Origin: a virus
Strand: one strand, 5' to 3'
IMG/VR virus record: IMGVR_UViG_3300044293_000159
Coordinates: 1 to 38,831 of that record
Length of the DNA: 38,831 nt
Numbering within the stretch: position 1 is the stretch's first letter; every line of letters starts with the position of its first letter. The notes under the pieces were generated by a model. The model was not told the origin of the DNA, searched no databases, and saw nothing but the letters and a program-made list of their open reading frames with translations. Positions 32,179 to 38,831 of this stretch are shown piece after piece. The position numbers and the translations under genes were made by a program.

Positions 32179-32585
32179 GCTGCAACCCTCATCGTTGTGT
32201 AAACCGGCTCAAAGCCGCAAAGTCGTTCGTACAGCCTCGCTTGTGCAGGCTTGGCGCAACAGCGAATCTCGCTGCACCCATTGCTTTCGGCGATATGTTT
32301 CAGTGAAGCGAAGAACTCCTGAAACCGACCGTGAGGGGCGTAGAGGCTGTACACGTGCAGCACGCGGATGTTTGGTAGCTGGTCAACCTTGACCACACCC
32401 CATCCAGCAATCTCACCGTCACGGTCCATGCGCAGCAAGGTGCGCTCACCACGGCTCAACATCATCTTGAGTTGGTCGCCTGTAATCTCGCCGCCCGACA
32501 CGTCGCAAGCCCTCGACAGCGCGGATGCGCCATCACGCCATGCCCAGTCGATCATGTGAGCCGGGACTGTCAGCAACTCAACCAT
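32175..32585 (-). CDS. GNAT-like acetyltransferase (cassette B)
   Basis: A 136-residue protein from ATG 32585, in a TGATG overlap with the preceding stop; the longer open frame to 32651 is not needed. It has a GNAT-like order: a helical start, TLLRMDRDGEIAGWGVVKV as the central strand pair, a strand VLHVYSLYA, then a helix after HGRFQEFFASLKHIAESNGC, and a C-terminal ARLYERLCGFEPVYTTMRV typical of GNAT ends. The CoA-loop motif is degenerate. Cassette A has a GNAT in a comparable place, but the two sequences differ widely. Confidence 0.7.
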   Translation of the reverse strand: MVELLTVPAHMIDWAWRDGASALSRACDVSGGEITGDQLKMMLSRGERTLLRMDRDGEIAGWGVVKVDQLPNIRVLHVYSLYAPHGRFQEFFASLKHIAESNGCSEIRCCAKPAQARLYERLCGFEPVYTTMRVAA

Positions 32586-32890
32586 CAATTCCCCGTCAGA
32601 AAGCGGCACTGAACCCACGTGCCAGGAGCCCCACCAGCGACGCAGCGCCATCCGTGGACGATGTACTTGGAACCAGCCGATCCGAGCTCCGAAGGCTCGC
32701 TGTTAAGCACAAAGTCACCGCGCGCCCATGTGCCTGTCGTCGGCACCGATGTCAGAGCCGCATGGCTGTAATGCTGCTTGCCCTCGCTGATGCCGTTCAA
32801 CTGCTGCACGATGCGGCGCAGAACAATCGTCAACTGCCGTTGCAGCCCCTTGGCATCGGCGGGAAAGTCGTTTTCCTCGCTGATCCTCAT
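32585..32890 (-). CDS. Small protein between nozzle and GNAT genes (cassette B)
   Basis: A 101-residue protein. The first 45 residues are helical (MRISEENDFPADAKGLQRQLTIVLRRIVQQLNGISEG). The rest is beta-type with a segment (TGTWARGDFVLNSEPSELGSAGSKYIVHGWRCVAGGAPGTWV) like the small beta domains often found on phage fibre or spike proteins. The start overlaps the nozzle stop as ATGA. A minor tail or tip function is possible; no family is certain. Confidence 0.6.
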   Translation of the reverse strand: MRISEENDFPADAKGLQRQLTIVLRRIVQQLNGISEGKQHYSHAALTSVPTTGTWARGDFVLNSEPSELGSAGSKYIVHGWRCVAGGAPGTWVQCRFLTGN

Positions 32891-34329
32891 CGCACACCTG
32901 CCGGGATCAACTTGGGCTGAATGGCCGTGAACTGGCCGGGTCCAGATCCATCAACGCGGAATCGGTGGAAACGGTCGGTCTGGCGAAGCGGGAACTTGGA
33001 GCCGTCAAAGCCAACAGTGAACGTCGTCACAGAGCCCTCTCCGCTGGTGCTCTTTGTCTTCGACGTGCAAGTGACGGTGCCCGGCTTCAGTGCCCACCGC
33101 ACACGCAACTCGCCGCAGAACGACGAGGCGAACTCGTCGCCATAGTCGCCAGTCTCAAACCACCAGTCGCCAGGAACACCCGTCAGCGTCAGCAGTTGAT
33201 GCGACGGACCGAAGATGGCGGGGTTGCTCTTGCTTGCAAGCCAGAACGGCGAATCGTAGGCAATCGCGGGGCCGCTGTCATAGCTGGTGATGAGCGGCGA
33301 CCCGGTGTCATACGTGATGCCCGGCGAAACGTAGTTCACCGCAGCCTCGACCGTGCGTTTCACCCTACCCCACTTCTTGGCCTGCACGTGGTAGACGATG
33401 CAGTCATCACACGCACCTGACGACGATGAGGACGGAAAGAAGATCCAGACCAGACCGTTATCCCTGTCCCACAGCAGCTTCGTGCGATAGCGGAACTCGG
33501 CCGACGAGTTGTCCAGCCACCACTTGCGAACGACGCCCGTAGCGATGGGCACAGGTGCGGTGCCGTCGTACAGATAGATGTTGTCCGAGCCGACGAACAC
33601 GTGACCAGCGGATGTGTCTGCTGCCGCTTCTGGGCCGACGCATCCCACATCAGTGCTGACGCTGCGCCAGTCCCACACGGTAGGCGTGCCAGCGTAGTAG
33701 CCCCGGAACATGGCCCGGTTTTTGTACGCGATGATTTCATCACCGAATCGAACCGCAGCCGTGAAACCGCCAGACCCCTCAGTCAGTCGGCCAGTGGTCG
33801 CCTGAGTCGAGATGTTCGGAGTCCAGTCCGTCTCGTTGAACAGTGCCGAGCACCACCAGCGATCCGGGTTGTTGCCGTAGGTCGCGTCCTCAGTCGAGAA
33901 CGCAACAATGAAGCCCTTGGCCGCAACGATGATCTTTGCCTTCGGCGCGCCAGACACAGCAGAGAACGCGGCTCCATTGCTGCGAATGATCCCCACGCTC
34001 GGGCACGTCGCAAGCACCGCATCACCGAAGCCGACAAACGACCAGCGGTCATCAGATCCAAGCGCGTAAGAGCCGCCGACGCTGTTCCACGTCGTGCCGG
34101 TCGCCTCAAACATGCCCGTCGACGTGCCCGCAAACATGCGAGCGCCGCCCGACAACTGGCGGATCACAGCCGACCCACGCACCTCGGCAGCAAGTGCCGA
34201 CAATCCAGCAGACACAGCAGCAGGAGCCGCACGCATCCCCGACTCATACGGGACGATCCCATCTGCATCGAGAATCGCGCCCTCGGTCGTCGGCTCAACG
34301 TCAGGGGAGAAGCCAAGCAGCGGGATCAC
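32887..34329 (-). CDS. Tail nozzle-like protein (cassette B)
   Basis: A 480-residue beta-rich protein with repeated Trp- and Gly-containing blades (GSDDRWSFVGFGDAVLAT, DRWWCSALFNETDW, AMFRGYYAGTPTVWDWRSV, DNIYLYDGTAPVPI), which suggests a beta-propeller. Nozzle proteins of SU10-like and related podoviruses have such a fold. It starts at GTG 34329 in a GTGA overlap with the adaptor gene. The order adaptor-nozzle mirrors that in cassette A, but it is much shorter (480 against 724 residues) and lacks the GELTP start. Confidence 0.7.
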   Translation of the reverse strand: MIPLLGFSPDVEPTTEGAILDADGIVPYESGMRAAPAAVSAGLSALAAEVRGSAVIRQLSGGARMFAGTSTGMFEATGTTWNSVGGSYALGSDDRWSFVGFGDAVLATCPSVGIIRSNGAAFSAVSGAPKAKIIVAAKGFIVAFSTEDATYGNNPDRWWCSALFNETDWTPNISTQATTGRLTEGSGGFTAAVRFGDEIIAYKNRAMFRGYYAGTPTVWDWRSVSTDVGCVGPEAAADTSAGHVFVGSDNIYLYDGTAPVPIATGVVRKWWLDNSSAEFRYRTKLLWDRDNGLVWIFFPSSSSSGACDDCIVYHVQAKKWGRVKRTVEAAVNYVSPGITYDTGSPLITSYDSGPAIAYDSPFWLASKSNPAIFGPSHQLLTLTGVPGDWWFETGDYGDEFASSFCGELRVRWALKPGTVTCTSKTKSTSGEGSVTTFTVGFDGSKFPLRQTDRFHRFRVDGSGPGQFTAIQPKLIPAGVR

Positions 34330-34913
34330 ACCGGGCTCCCGATGTTCATAGACATAGAACCGCCGCTGTGCTGGCTCATGGCCTCGGACATGTTCAATGC
34401 GTCCTTCGCGGCCACATAGAGCGTGTCATAGGCTTGTGCGGCAGCAACGTCCTTGAGGTACACAGCGGCCTGCTTCAACGACTGGAACAGGTACACGTCA
34501 TAGGCATTCGACAGAAGCCAGTTCGTGTCCGTGTCGTCGGTCAGCGCGGCGAACTTCGCTCGATACAGCAGCGAGTAGGCCCCATCACCACCTTGCAGCA
34601 CCTTCACCTGATTGCCGATGCGCGTGAAGTAGTAGCCGCGTTCGCCACTCGTCTGGAGTTCTTGAAAGCGCTCAAGAGGCACGTAGTCCAGCGGGTAGCC
34701 GTTGACTACGACACGGCGCAGTTCAACCGCATCAGCAGGCACGTCGAAAGCGCCGTCCACCATCGAACCCGATGCGCTGGAATCCATCGCAGGCACGCGC
34801 ACGTCACGACGGATAACAGCCTCAGCCAAGCGCACGAAGGATGCGACGTTGGCGTTAGCCTGGCCGTGCGCCACCCAATCCAGCACATCGGCCTTGAGGG
34901 TTGCGTATGTCAT
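34326..34913 (-). CDS. Head-tail adaptor protein (cassette B)
   Basis: A 195-residue protein with the pattern of SU10-type adaptors: MTYATLKADVLDWVAH, a helix VASFVRLAEAVIRRDVRV, then DVPADAVELRRVVVNGYPLDYVPLERFQEL, and a C-terminal helix pair beginning LLSNAYDVYLFQSLKQAAVYL. It should form the ring between portal and nozzle. Start and stop overlap the neighbours (TGATG, GTGA). Confidence 0.85.
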   Translation of the reverse strand: MTYATLKADVLDWVAHGQANANVASFVRLAEAVIRRDVRVPAMDSSASGSMVDGAFDVPADAVELRRVVVNGYPLDYVPLERFQELQTSGERGYYFTRIGNQVKVLQGGDGAYSLLYRAKFAALTDDTDTNWLLSNAYDVYLFQSLKQAAVYLKDVAAAQAYDTLYVAAKDALNMSEAMSQHSGGSMSMNIGSPV

Positions 34914-35212
34914 CAGTACACACCCCCATGAACCTTGAACTTGCTGTATTCCTCAGCGCATCGGTCGAGCAGCTTGTCGTCGTTGGCAACCAAATCCACG
35001 GTCACGCCGAGGCGGTTTGCGAACTCGGCAATGGCGACCAGAGGCAGCGAGTACAAACACCTGCCGTACATGGCGTGATTAATCTCCGCCTCACGCAGAC
35101 GCTTCACCCGGTCAAGGTTCGCAGTCAGGTCGGCAGTCTCGAAAACGATGGTCTTGCCATCCTCTTGAGTGATGCCGGTGACGTGGTTGATGCCGCGATT
35201 GATGATTTCCAT
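34913..35212 (-). CDS. Small protein after the capsid gene (cassette B)
   Basis: A 99-residue protein of unknown function, with a start of beta type (MEIINRGINHVTGITQEDGKTIVFETADL) and a helical remainder rich in charged residues (LDRVKRLREAEINHAMYG). It follows the terminator after the capsid gene and overlaps the adaptor gene as TGATG. It could be a connector or assembly factor. Confidence 0.65.
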   Translation of the reverse strand: MEIINRGINHVTGITQEDGKTIVFETADLTANLDRVKRLREAEINHAMYGRCLYSLPLVAIAEFANRLGVTVDLVANDDKLLDRCAEEYSKFKVHGGVY

Positions 35213-35242
35213 GTGCAGACCCTTTTCTTTGCCGCGTGGACA

Positions 35243-35266
35243 AAGAAAAAGGCCCCGAAGGGCCTT
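35243..35266 (-). terminator. Intrinsic terminator after the cassette B capsid gene
   Basis: On the minus strand AAGGCCC pairs with GGGCCTT around a TTCG loop and is followed by TTTCTTTG. It separates the highly expressed capsid gene from the tail genes. Confidence 0.9.
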
Positions 35267-35286
35267 GTTGTGGAGCGTCAGTTAGC

Positions 35287-36228
35287 TCAGGAAAGATCTC
35301 GGATCGCGCCGTGGGCTTTTTCGTTGTGAACCTTCAGAGTCCACTCGCAGTTCACCAGGAACTCGTCGGCGTCACCGCGCTTCGCCAGCGGGGTTGCCTT
35401 CATCGAACGCAGAGTGCCCAGCGAGGCGTGCTCAGGGTGGATGACGAACACTTCACGCGAGCGCATGTGGCGGGCGTTGACCACCTTCTGACGACCGTAG
35501 GGGCCGATGTAGACCTCCAGCGTGGCGGTCAGGGTCTTGTCCTCGGCCTTGTCGAAGCGGGTCTGACCGGACAGGAAGCCGTCGAACACCACGCGCTGAG
35601 CCGATGGGATCAGCAGGTACGTGCCGTCGATGTCGGCGCCGTTGTCGAACATCAGCTTGTTCACGTCACGCAGCAGCGTTTCGGTGAAAGCGCGGGTCGT
35701 GCCATCGGTCGGAGCCGTGTTGGTCAGCGGGTTCGGGTCAACGCCGCCAGCGCCCTTGCTGGTGTTGGTGGCGATGAAGCCGAGGAAGCCGCGAGCCTGC
35801 GGAGCCACACCGGCAGCGGCAGCGATGGCCGTGGTGTTTTGCAAGCAGCCGAACTCGATATCCTTCTTCAGGGCGACCATTGCCTTGGTTTCCTGATAGG
35901 CCGACTCGTCCTTGCCGCCAGCCTTTTGCGTGGCGTTCTGGGTGCCGGTGATCGAGATCACGTCTTCGCTGATCTGCGTGCGGTTGCTGTAGCGCGCAAC
36001 GTCAGTGCGGGCAGTCGGCGACGACAGGTTGCCTTGCTCGACCTTGTTGTTTGCGCCAGCGCGGAACGAGTCGTTCAGCCACTCGACAAACACGCCGTCA
36101 ACCTTCTCCTTGCCGATCAGGGCAAGGGTCGGGGTATCCGACACGGACACGTTCCAGATTTTGTCGGCCAGTTGCTCACGGTTGCGCGAGCTGTTCACGG
36201 TGCCGAAGCTGTTGGTGATTTGGGGCAT
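35287..36228 (-). CDS. Major capsid protein, SU10 type (cassette B)
   Basis: A 313-residue protein that fits the SU10-type major capsid family (HK97 fold). Diagnostic patterns are the early NREQLADKIWNVSVSDTPTLALIGK, then EWLNDSFRAG, the segment YSNRTQISEDVISITGTQ, and the C-terminal strands EVYIGPYGRQKVVNARHM and VNCEWTLKVHNEKAHGAI. The length is usual for the family. ATG 36228 lies five bases after the scaffold stop, with AGAGGTAA as ribosome binding site. Its sequence shows no clear likeness to the cassette A capsid protein. Confidence 0.9.
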   Translation of the reverse strand: MPQITNSFGTVNSSRNREQLADKIWNVSVSDTPTLALIGKEKVDGVFVEWLNDSFRAGANNKVEQGNLSSPTARTDVARYSNRTQISEDVISITGTQNATQKAGGKDESAYQETKAMVALKKDIEFGCLQNTTAIAAAAGVAPQARGFLGFIATNTSKGAGGVDPNPLTNTAPTDGTTRAFTETLLRDVNKLMFDNGADIDGTYLLIPSAQRVVFDGFLSGQTRFDKAEDKTLTATLEVYIGPYGRQKVVNARHMRSREVFVIHPEHASLGTLRSMKATPLAKRGDADEFLVNCEWTLKVHNEKAHGAIRDLS

Positions 36229-36233
36229 GGTGA

Positions 36234-37229
36234 TTACCTCTTGGTAGATGCCATCGCCTTGGCGAAGTCGCGCACGCTGATGTTTCCGCGTGCTTTCGCC
36301 ACTCGTTCGATGACTTGTTCAGACTTGGTAGGTGCCGTGCGCTGCGCGGGGGGCGCTTTCTTGGGCGCTTCGGTCACCTTCTTCACGGCTTTGGGCTTCT
36401 CCGCCTGGAGAGCGCGCCACTGCGCCGCGTCGTGCAGGACTTTCAACATCCGGCCATCGACAACCGCGCCAAGTTCTTCCGCCGTGAATCCGTAATCACG
36501 GCCAGCCTTGGACATGGTTTCGAGTGCCTTCTGACGGACTCCAGCGTCCGTGTCGAAGCCCTTGATGTGCTGTGCGAGCGTTTCAGCGGCCTTCTGATTG
36601 GCTTGCTGCCAGTCGATTGCCTGCTGCTGCGCTTGCTGTTGCGCGAATGCCTGCCGCTTCACGCCGATTTCTTTGCCGAGCTTCTCTTCCTGGCCCTGCA
36701 ACTCAAGCACCCGGAGGCGGTGCATCTGGTACGACTGAGGGTCGTCCTGCATGAGTTGCTGCCAGTTCACCTGTCCGTACTGCTGCAACTCCGTGCGGAT
36801 GTTTGCAAGCTGACCGAACTCGGCGGCGAACCGCTCGACCTCTTGAATCTGCTGATACGCAAGCTGCTGGACTTGCTTGCGTTCCTCGGCAACGGCCTGC
36901 GTCTTCTGCCGGTAGTCGGCATCGCGCATGTAGCCCGCTTGAAGCTCCTTCTCGGTGGCTTCAAACGTCTCTCCGCTTGCGGTCGTCCACTTGATGACCC
37001 GATCCTCGGGCGAGTCCGGTTCTTCCGGTTGTTCGTCCTGGCTTTCTTCCTCACCTTCCGCTTCGGACTCATCCTCTGCTTCGGGTTCGGCCTGATCGCC
37101 TTCGGGTTGACCTTCCGATTCGGTCAGTTGCTCGTCATCGGGGCCAGAGTCCTCGCCTTGAGGTTGTTCCGGCTGGTCCGCCTGAGAGAGCATCGACGCG
37201 TAATCGTCAATCGAGAGTGCTTCGGACAT
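36234..37229 (-). CDS. Capsid scaffolding protein (cassette B)
   Basis: A 331-residue protein. Residues about 15-75 are a highly acidic Glu/Asp/Gln/Pro region. WTTASGETFEATEKELQAGYMRDADYRQKTQAV is a pattern common in podovirus scaffolds. A long Gln-rich coiled coil follows (about 110-230), and the C-terminus is basic (RTAPTKSEQVIERVAKARGN onward). Scaffold proteins direct capsid assembly through such basic ends. It is directly upstream of the capsid gene and follows a terminator. Confidence 0.85.
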   Translation of the reverse strand: MSEALSIDDYASMLSQADQPEQPQGEDSGPDDEQLTESEGQPEGDQAEPEAEDESEAEGEEESQDEQPEEPDSPEDRVIKWTTASGETFEATEKELQAGYMRDADYRQKTQAVAEERKQVQQLAYQQIQEVERFAAEFGQLANIRTELQQYGQVNWQQLMQDDPQSYQMHRLRVLELQGQEEKLGKEIGVKRQAFAQQQAQQQAIDWQQANQKAAETLAQHIKGFDTDAGVRQKALETMSKAGRDYGFTAEELGAVVDGRMLKVLHDAAQWRALQAEKPKAVKKVTEAPKKAPPAQRTAPTKSEQVIERVAKARGNISVRDFAKAMASTKR

Positions 37230-37266
37230 TGCTGATCCAAGGTTTGAAGCACCAAGGTGTGACGCC

Positions 37267-37302
37267 CAAAGAAAAAGGGCCTCAGATCGCTCTGAAGCCC
37301 TT
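37267..37302 (-). terminator. Intrinsic terminator before the cassette B scaffold gene
   Basis: On the minus strand AAGGGC-TTCAGAGCGATCTGA-GCCCTT type pairing (six outer and four inner pairs past one mismatch, 37275-37302) is followed by TTTTTCTTT. The scaffold starts 38 bases further on. Confidence 0.85.
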
Positions 37303-37354
37303 GGGGTTGTCCTAACTTGATGCCCTAGAGAACCGCTCTAGGCCGGGTTGAGGC

Positions 37355-37687
37355 TTATTCCGTGGTGCCGTCGCTGTAGAGCGCCTGGCATGGGCCACGT
37401 TTCAGCCGAATCCCGCTGTAAATGCCTGGGTAATGGCCGCCGTCCTCGGCGTCCGGGTGCGTGATTTCGACCAGCACGACGCCGTCGCGCTCTTTCGACC
37501 GGATGAACGTCATCAGATCGACAGGCGCGGGCTGGATTGCAGGAGCCGCGAAAACGGGCTCAGGCGCGATTTCAGGTGCGGCGTGTGCCTGCGCCTCAAC
37601 AGGCTTCGACTGAGCCAGCAGCGCCGCTTCTGAGGCCTTCTCTGCGTTGCTCTTGCGCCCGCGCTTCTTGGGTTGGTCAGCCAGCAT
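37355..37687 (-). CDS. Small protein between portal and scaffold genes (cassette B)
   Basis: A 110-residue protein from ATG 37687, which overlaps the previous stop by 11 bases; a start at 37717 is possible. The N-terminus is basic (QPKKRGRKSNAEKASEAAL), the middle is Ala/Pro-rich and probably disordered, and the C-terminus is a small beta-type domain (RDGVVLVEITHPDAEDGGHYPG, RLKRGPCQALYSDG). The function is unknown. A terminator follows. Confidence 0.6.
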   Translation of the reverse strand: MLADQPKKRGRKSNAEKASEAALLAQSKPVEAQAHAAPEIAPEPVFAAPAIQPAPVDLMTFIRSKERDGVVLVEITHPDAEDGGHYPGIYSGIRLKRGPCQALYSDGTTE

Positions 37688-37988
37688 AGGAACGTGCCTT
37701 CTCTTTGATCGATTCAAGGCGTGCGGCAGTGTGTTCCTCGGCCATCAGCTCGTACCGAGTGACCTCAGCGCCACGCAACTGCAACTCGAAGACGTTGAAG
37801 AACTGGCGCGCCACCTTTTCCATGAGAACGAGCGACTTGATGTCGTCGATCATCTCGACCGGCAGAGCAAACACCTGCTCGCGGATGCCGGTCATCACGC
37901 TTTCCCGCGCCTTCACAAACAGCGGGTCTTCGATGATCCGGCGCGCCTGGTCGGCAATCGCCAGTTGTGCGCGTTGCTGCTCGTTCAC
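37677..37988 (-). CDS. Small helical protein after the portal gene (cassette B)
   Basis: A 103-residue, nearly all-helical protein (RIIEDPLFVKARESVMTGI, then IDDIKSLVLMEKVARQFFNVFELQLRG). It sits where cassette A has the Bbp19-like gene relative to the scaffold, but the sequences are not visibly alike. It overlaps the portal stop as ATGA and is coupled to the next gene. The function is unknown. Confidence 0.65.
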   Translation of the reverse strand: MNEQQRAQLAIADQARRIIEDPLFVKARESVMTGIREQVFALPVEMIDDIKSLVLMEKVARQFFNVFELQLRGAEVTRYELMAEEHTAARLESIKEKARSYAG

Positions 37989-38831
37989 TGTGCAATCTCC
38001 TGTGCGCGGGCCATGTCGTCAGATGTGCGCATCACGGCCTCTTGCTGCCTGATCTGCTGATCGACCATCGCGTTCTGCGCCTTCAACTGCAACTCAAGCT
38101 CTTTCAGGCGCAACTCGGCTTGCTTGATCTGCAATTCAACCTGCGCCTTCTGAGCATCGATGGCCGCTGTCTGCTGCTTGTGCTGAATGTCGGCCTGTTT
38201 CGCCTGCACATCAGCCTGCGCCCGCATCATGTCGGGATTGGGCTGAGGCGGCTTCGGCGGCTGCTGGGTAGGGTCTTGCAGCAGCTTCACGTCCGCGCCC
38301 AACAGCTTGGCAGCGCGGGCAAGGCGCTTGCCGTATTCGTACACCTGAGCCGGGCCAACCACACCCATCGGTGCAGCAACCTGCATGTACTGGCCGAACA
38401 GTTGGAGCATCTGGATTTCTTCCATGCGCTCACCATTCGTGCTGCCGATCTGGATCTTGCAATCCATCTGGTCCGACCACGACGACGGGTCGAACGGAAC
38501 CCACTCATTGCGAAGACGAACCACGTCTTGCACGTTCTGGTGCTGCGTAACCAGGCGCAGAACGATCTTGAAGAATCGCTTGAGCCCGGTGTTCGCCATG
38601 ATGCGCAGCGTCGTTTTCAACCGCTGCTCACTGGCCTGCATGATCTTGCTGACGCCGGTCGCCGTCTTGTTCAGGCTGTCAGCGTCAAGGCCTTGGTTGT
38701 ACTTCGTAATGCCGAGGCGAGTCTCGCGCATCGTGTCGGCGAACTGGATGCCCTGCAACGACTCATTGGCGACTAGGCTGGTCTGCACAGGAGCAAATGC
38801 CACGTTCGCCGGTCCATTGCCGCGAATCAGA
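37985..38831 (-). CDS. Portal protein, C-terminal part, cut by the window edge (cassette B)
   Basis: The frame is open to the right edge, so only about the last 280 residues are seen. The pattern LQGIQFADTMRETRLGITKYNQGLDADSLN followed by KTATGVSKIMQAS is typical of SU10-type podovirus portals. Then come helices (LKTTLRIMANTGLKRFFKIVLRLV), a wing-type segment (WVPFDPSSWSDQMDCKIQIG) and a long Gln/Lys-rich C-terminal coiled coil (about the last 80 residues). Portals form the 12-subunit ring for DNA passage. It is the only portal in the window. Confidence 0.9.
   Translation of the reverse strand, partial: LIRGNGPANVAFAPVQTSLVANESLQGIQFADTMRETRLGITKYNQGLDADSLNKTATGVSKIMQASEQRLKTTLRIMANTGLKRFFKIVLRLVTQHQNVQDVVRLRNEWVPFDPSSWSDQMDCKIQIGSTNGERMEEIQMLQLFGQYMQVAAPMGVVGPAQVYEYGKRLARAAKLLGADVKLLQDPTQQPPKPPQPNPDMMRAQADVQAKQADIQHKQQTAAIDAQKAQVELQIKQAELRLKELELQLKAQNAMVDQQIRQQEAVMRTSDDMARAQEIAQ

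Noticed and set aside
1-38831. CRISPR arrays, complete tRNA or rRNA genes, insertion sequences
   Set aside because: No regular spacer-repeat array, intact tRNA, rRNA segment or transposase was seen.

Overview
The window reads as accessory DNA of a high-GC betaproteobacterium, probably of the Burkholderiales. This rests on the GC-rich third codon positions, a P4-type integrase with an AlpA/DUF3987 gene set common in that order, and structural proteins that look like those of Bordetella phage BPP-1. No intact host gene is visible. Everything belongs to two neighbouring mobile units.

Region 1 (1 to about 6,912) is a compact integrative element on the + strand. It is bounded by a 31-base direct repeat (1-31 and 6882-6912) that matches the 3' half of a tRNA-Pro(UGG) gene on the minus strand. 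Inside are a tyrosine integrase, a small unknown protein, an AlpA-type regulator behind a LexA-like palindrome, a small coupled ORF, a Toprim/DUF3987 primase-helicase, a CxxC protein and a ribbon-helix-helix-like protein. A gene-poor 850-base stretch with origin-like structure follows. A short repeat (ACGGYAA), mostly in pairs spaced 11 bases, lies at both ends and in the presumed origin. No capsid or packaging gene is present, so it resembles a minimal satellite or P4-like island.

Region 2 (about 6,866 to the right edge) is prophage DNA with almost all genes on the minus strand, so transcription runs right to left. It contains two different virion-building cassettes in a row. Cassette B (38,831 down to 25,536) runs portal, scaffold, SU10-type major capsid, adaptor, nozzle, GNAT acetyltransferase, four tail or ejection proteins, a tail fibre and an SGNH-hydrolase tail protein. 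Cassette A (25,486 down to 7,178) runs a Bbp19-like protein, scaffold, a different major capsid, a Bbp16-like cement protein, adaptor, nozzle, a second GNAT, ejection proteins, small and large terminase, a glycine-rich fibre and lysis genes. The visible part has one portal (B only) and one terminase pair (A only). The two sets meet within about 120 bases near 25.5 kb, where two mini-ORFs overlap their neighbours by start-stop codons. The simplest reading is a hybrid formed by recombination between two related prophages.

Most genes in both cassettes overlap by ATGA, TGATG or similar, as expected for translational coupling. Stem-loop terminators with U-rich tails lie at several internal gene boundaries. 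Two short + strand ORFs lie antisense inside the late region, each at the 3' end of an internal-virion gene; one (14603-14842) is a convincing membrane protein. Because neither tRNA-Pro fragment has its 5' half, the intact tRNA and a third att copy should lie to the right of the window, beyond the prophage.
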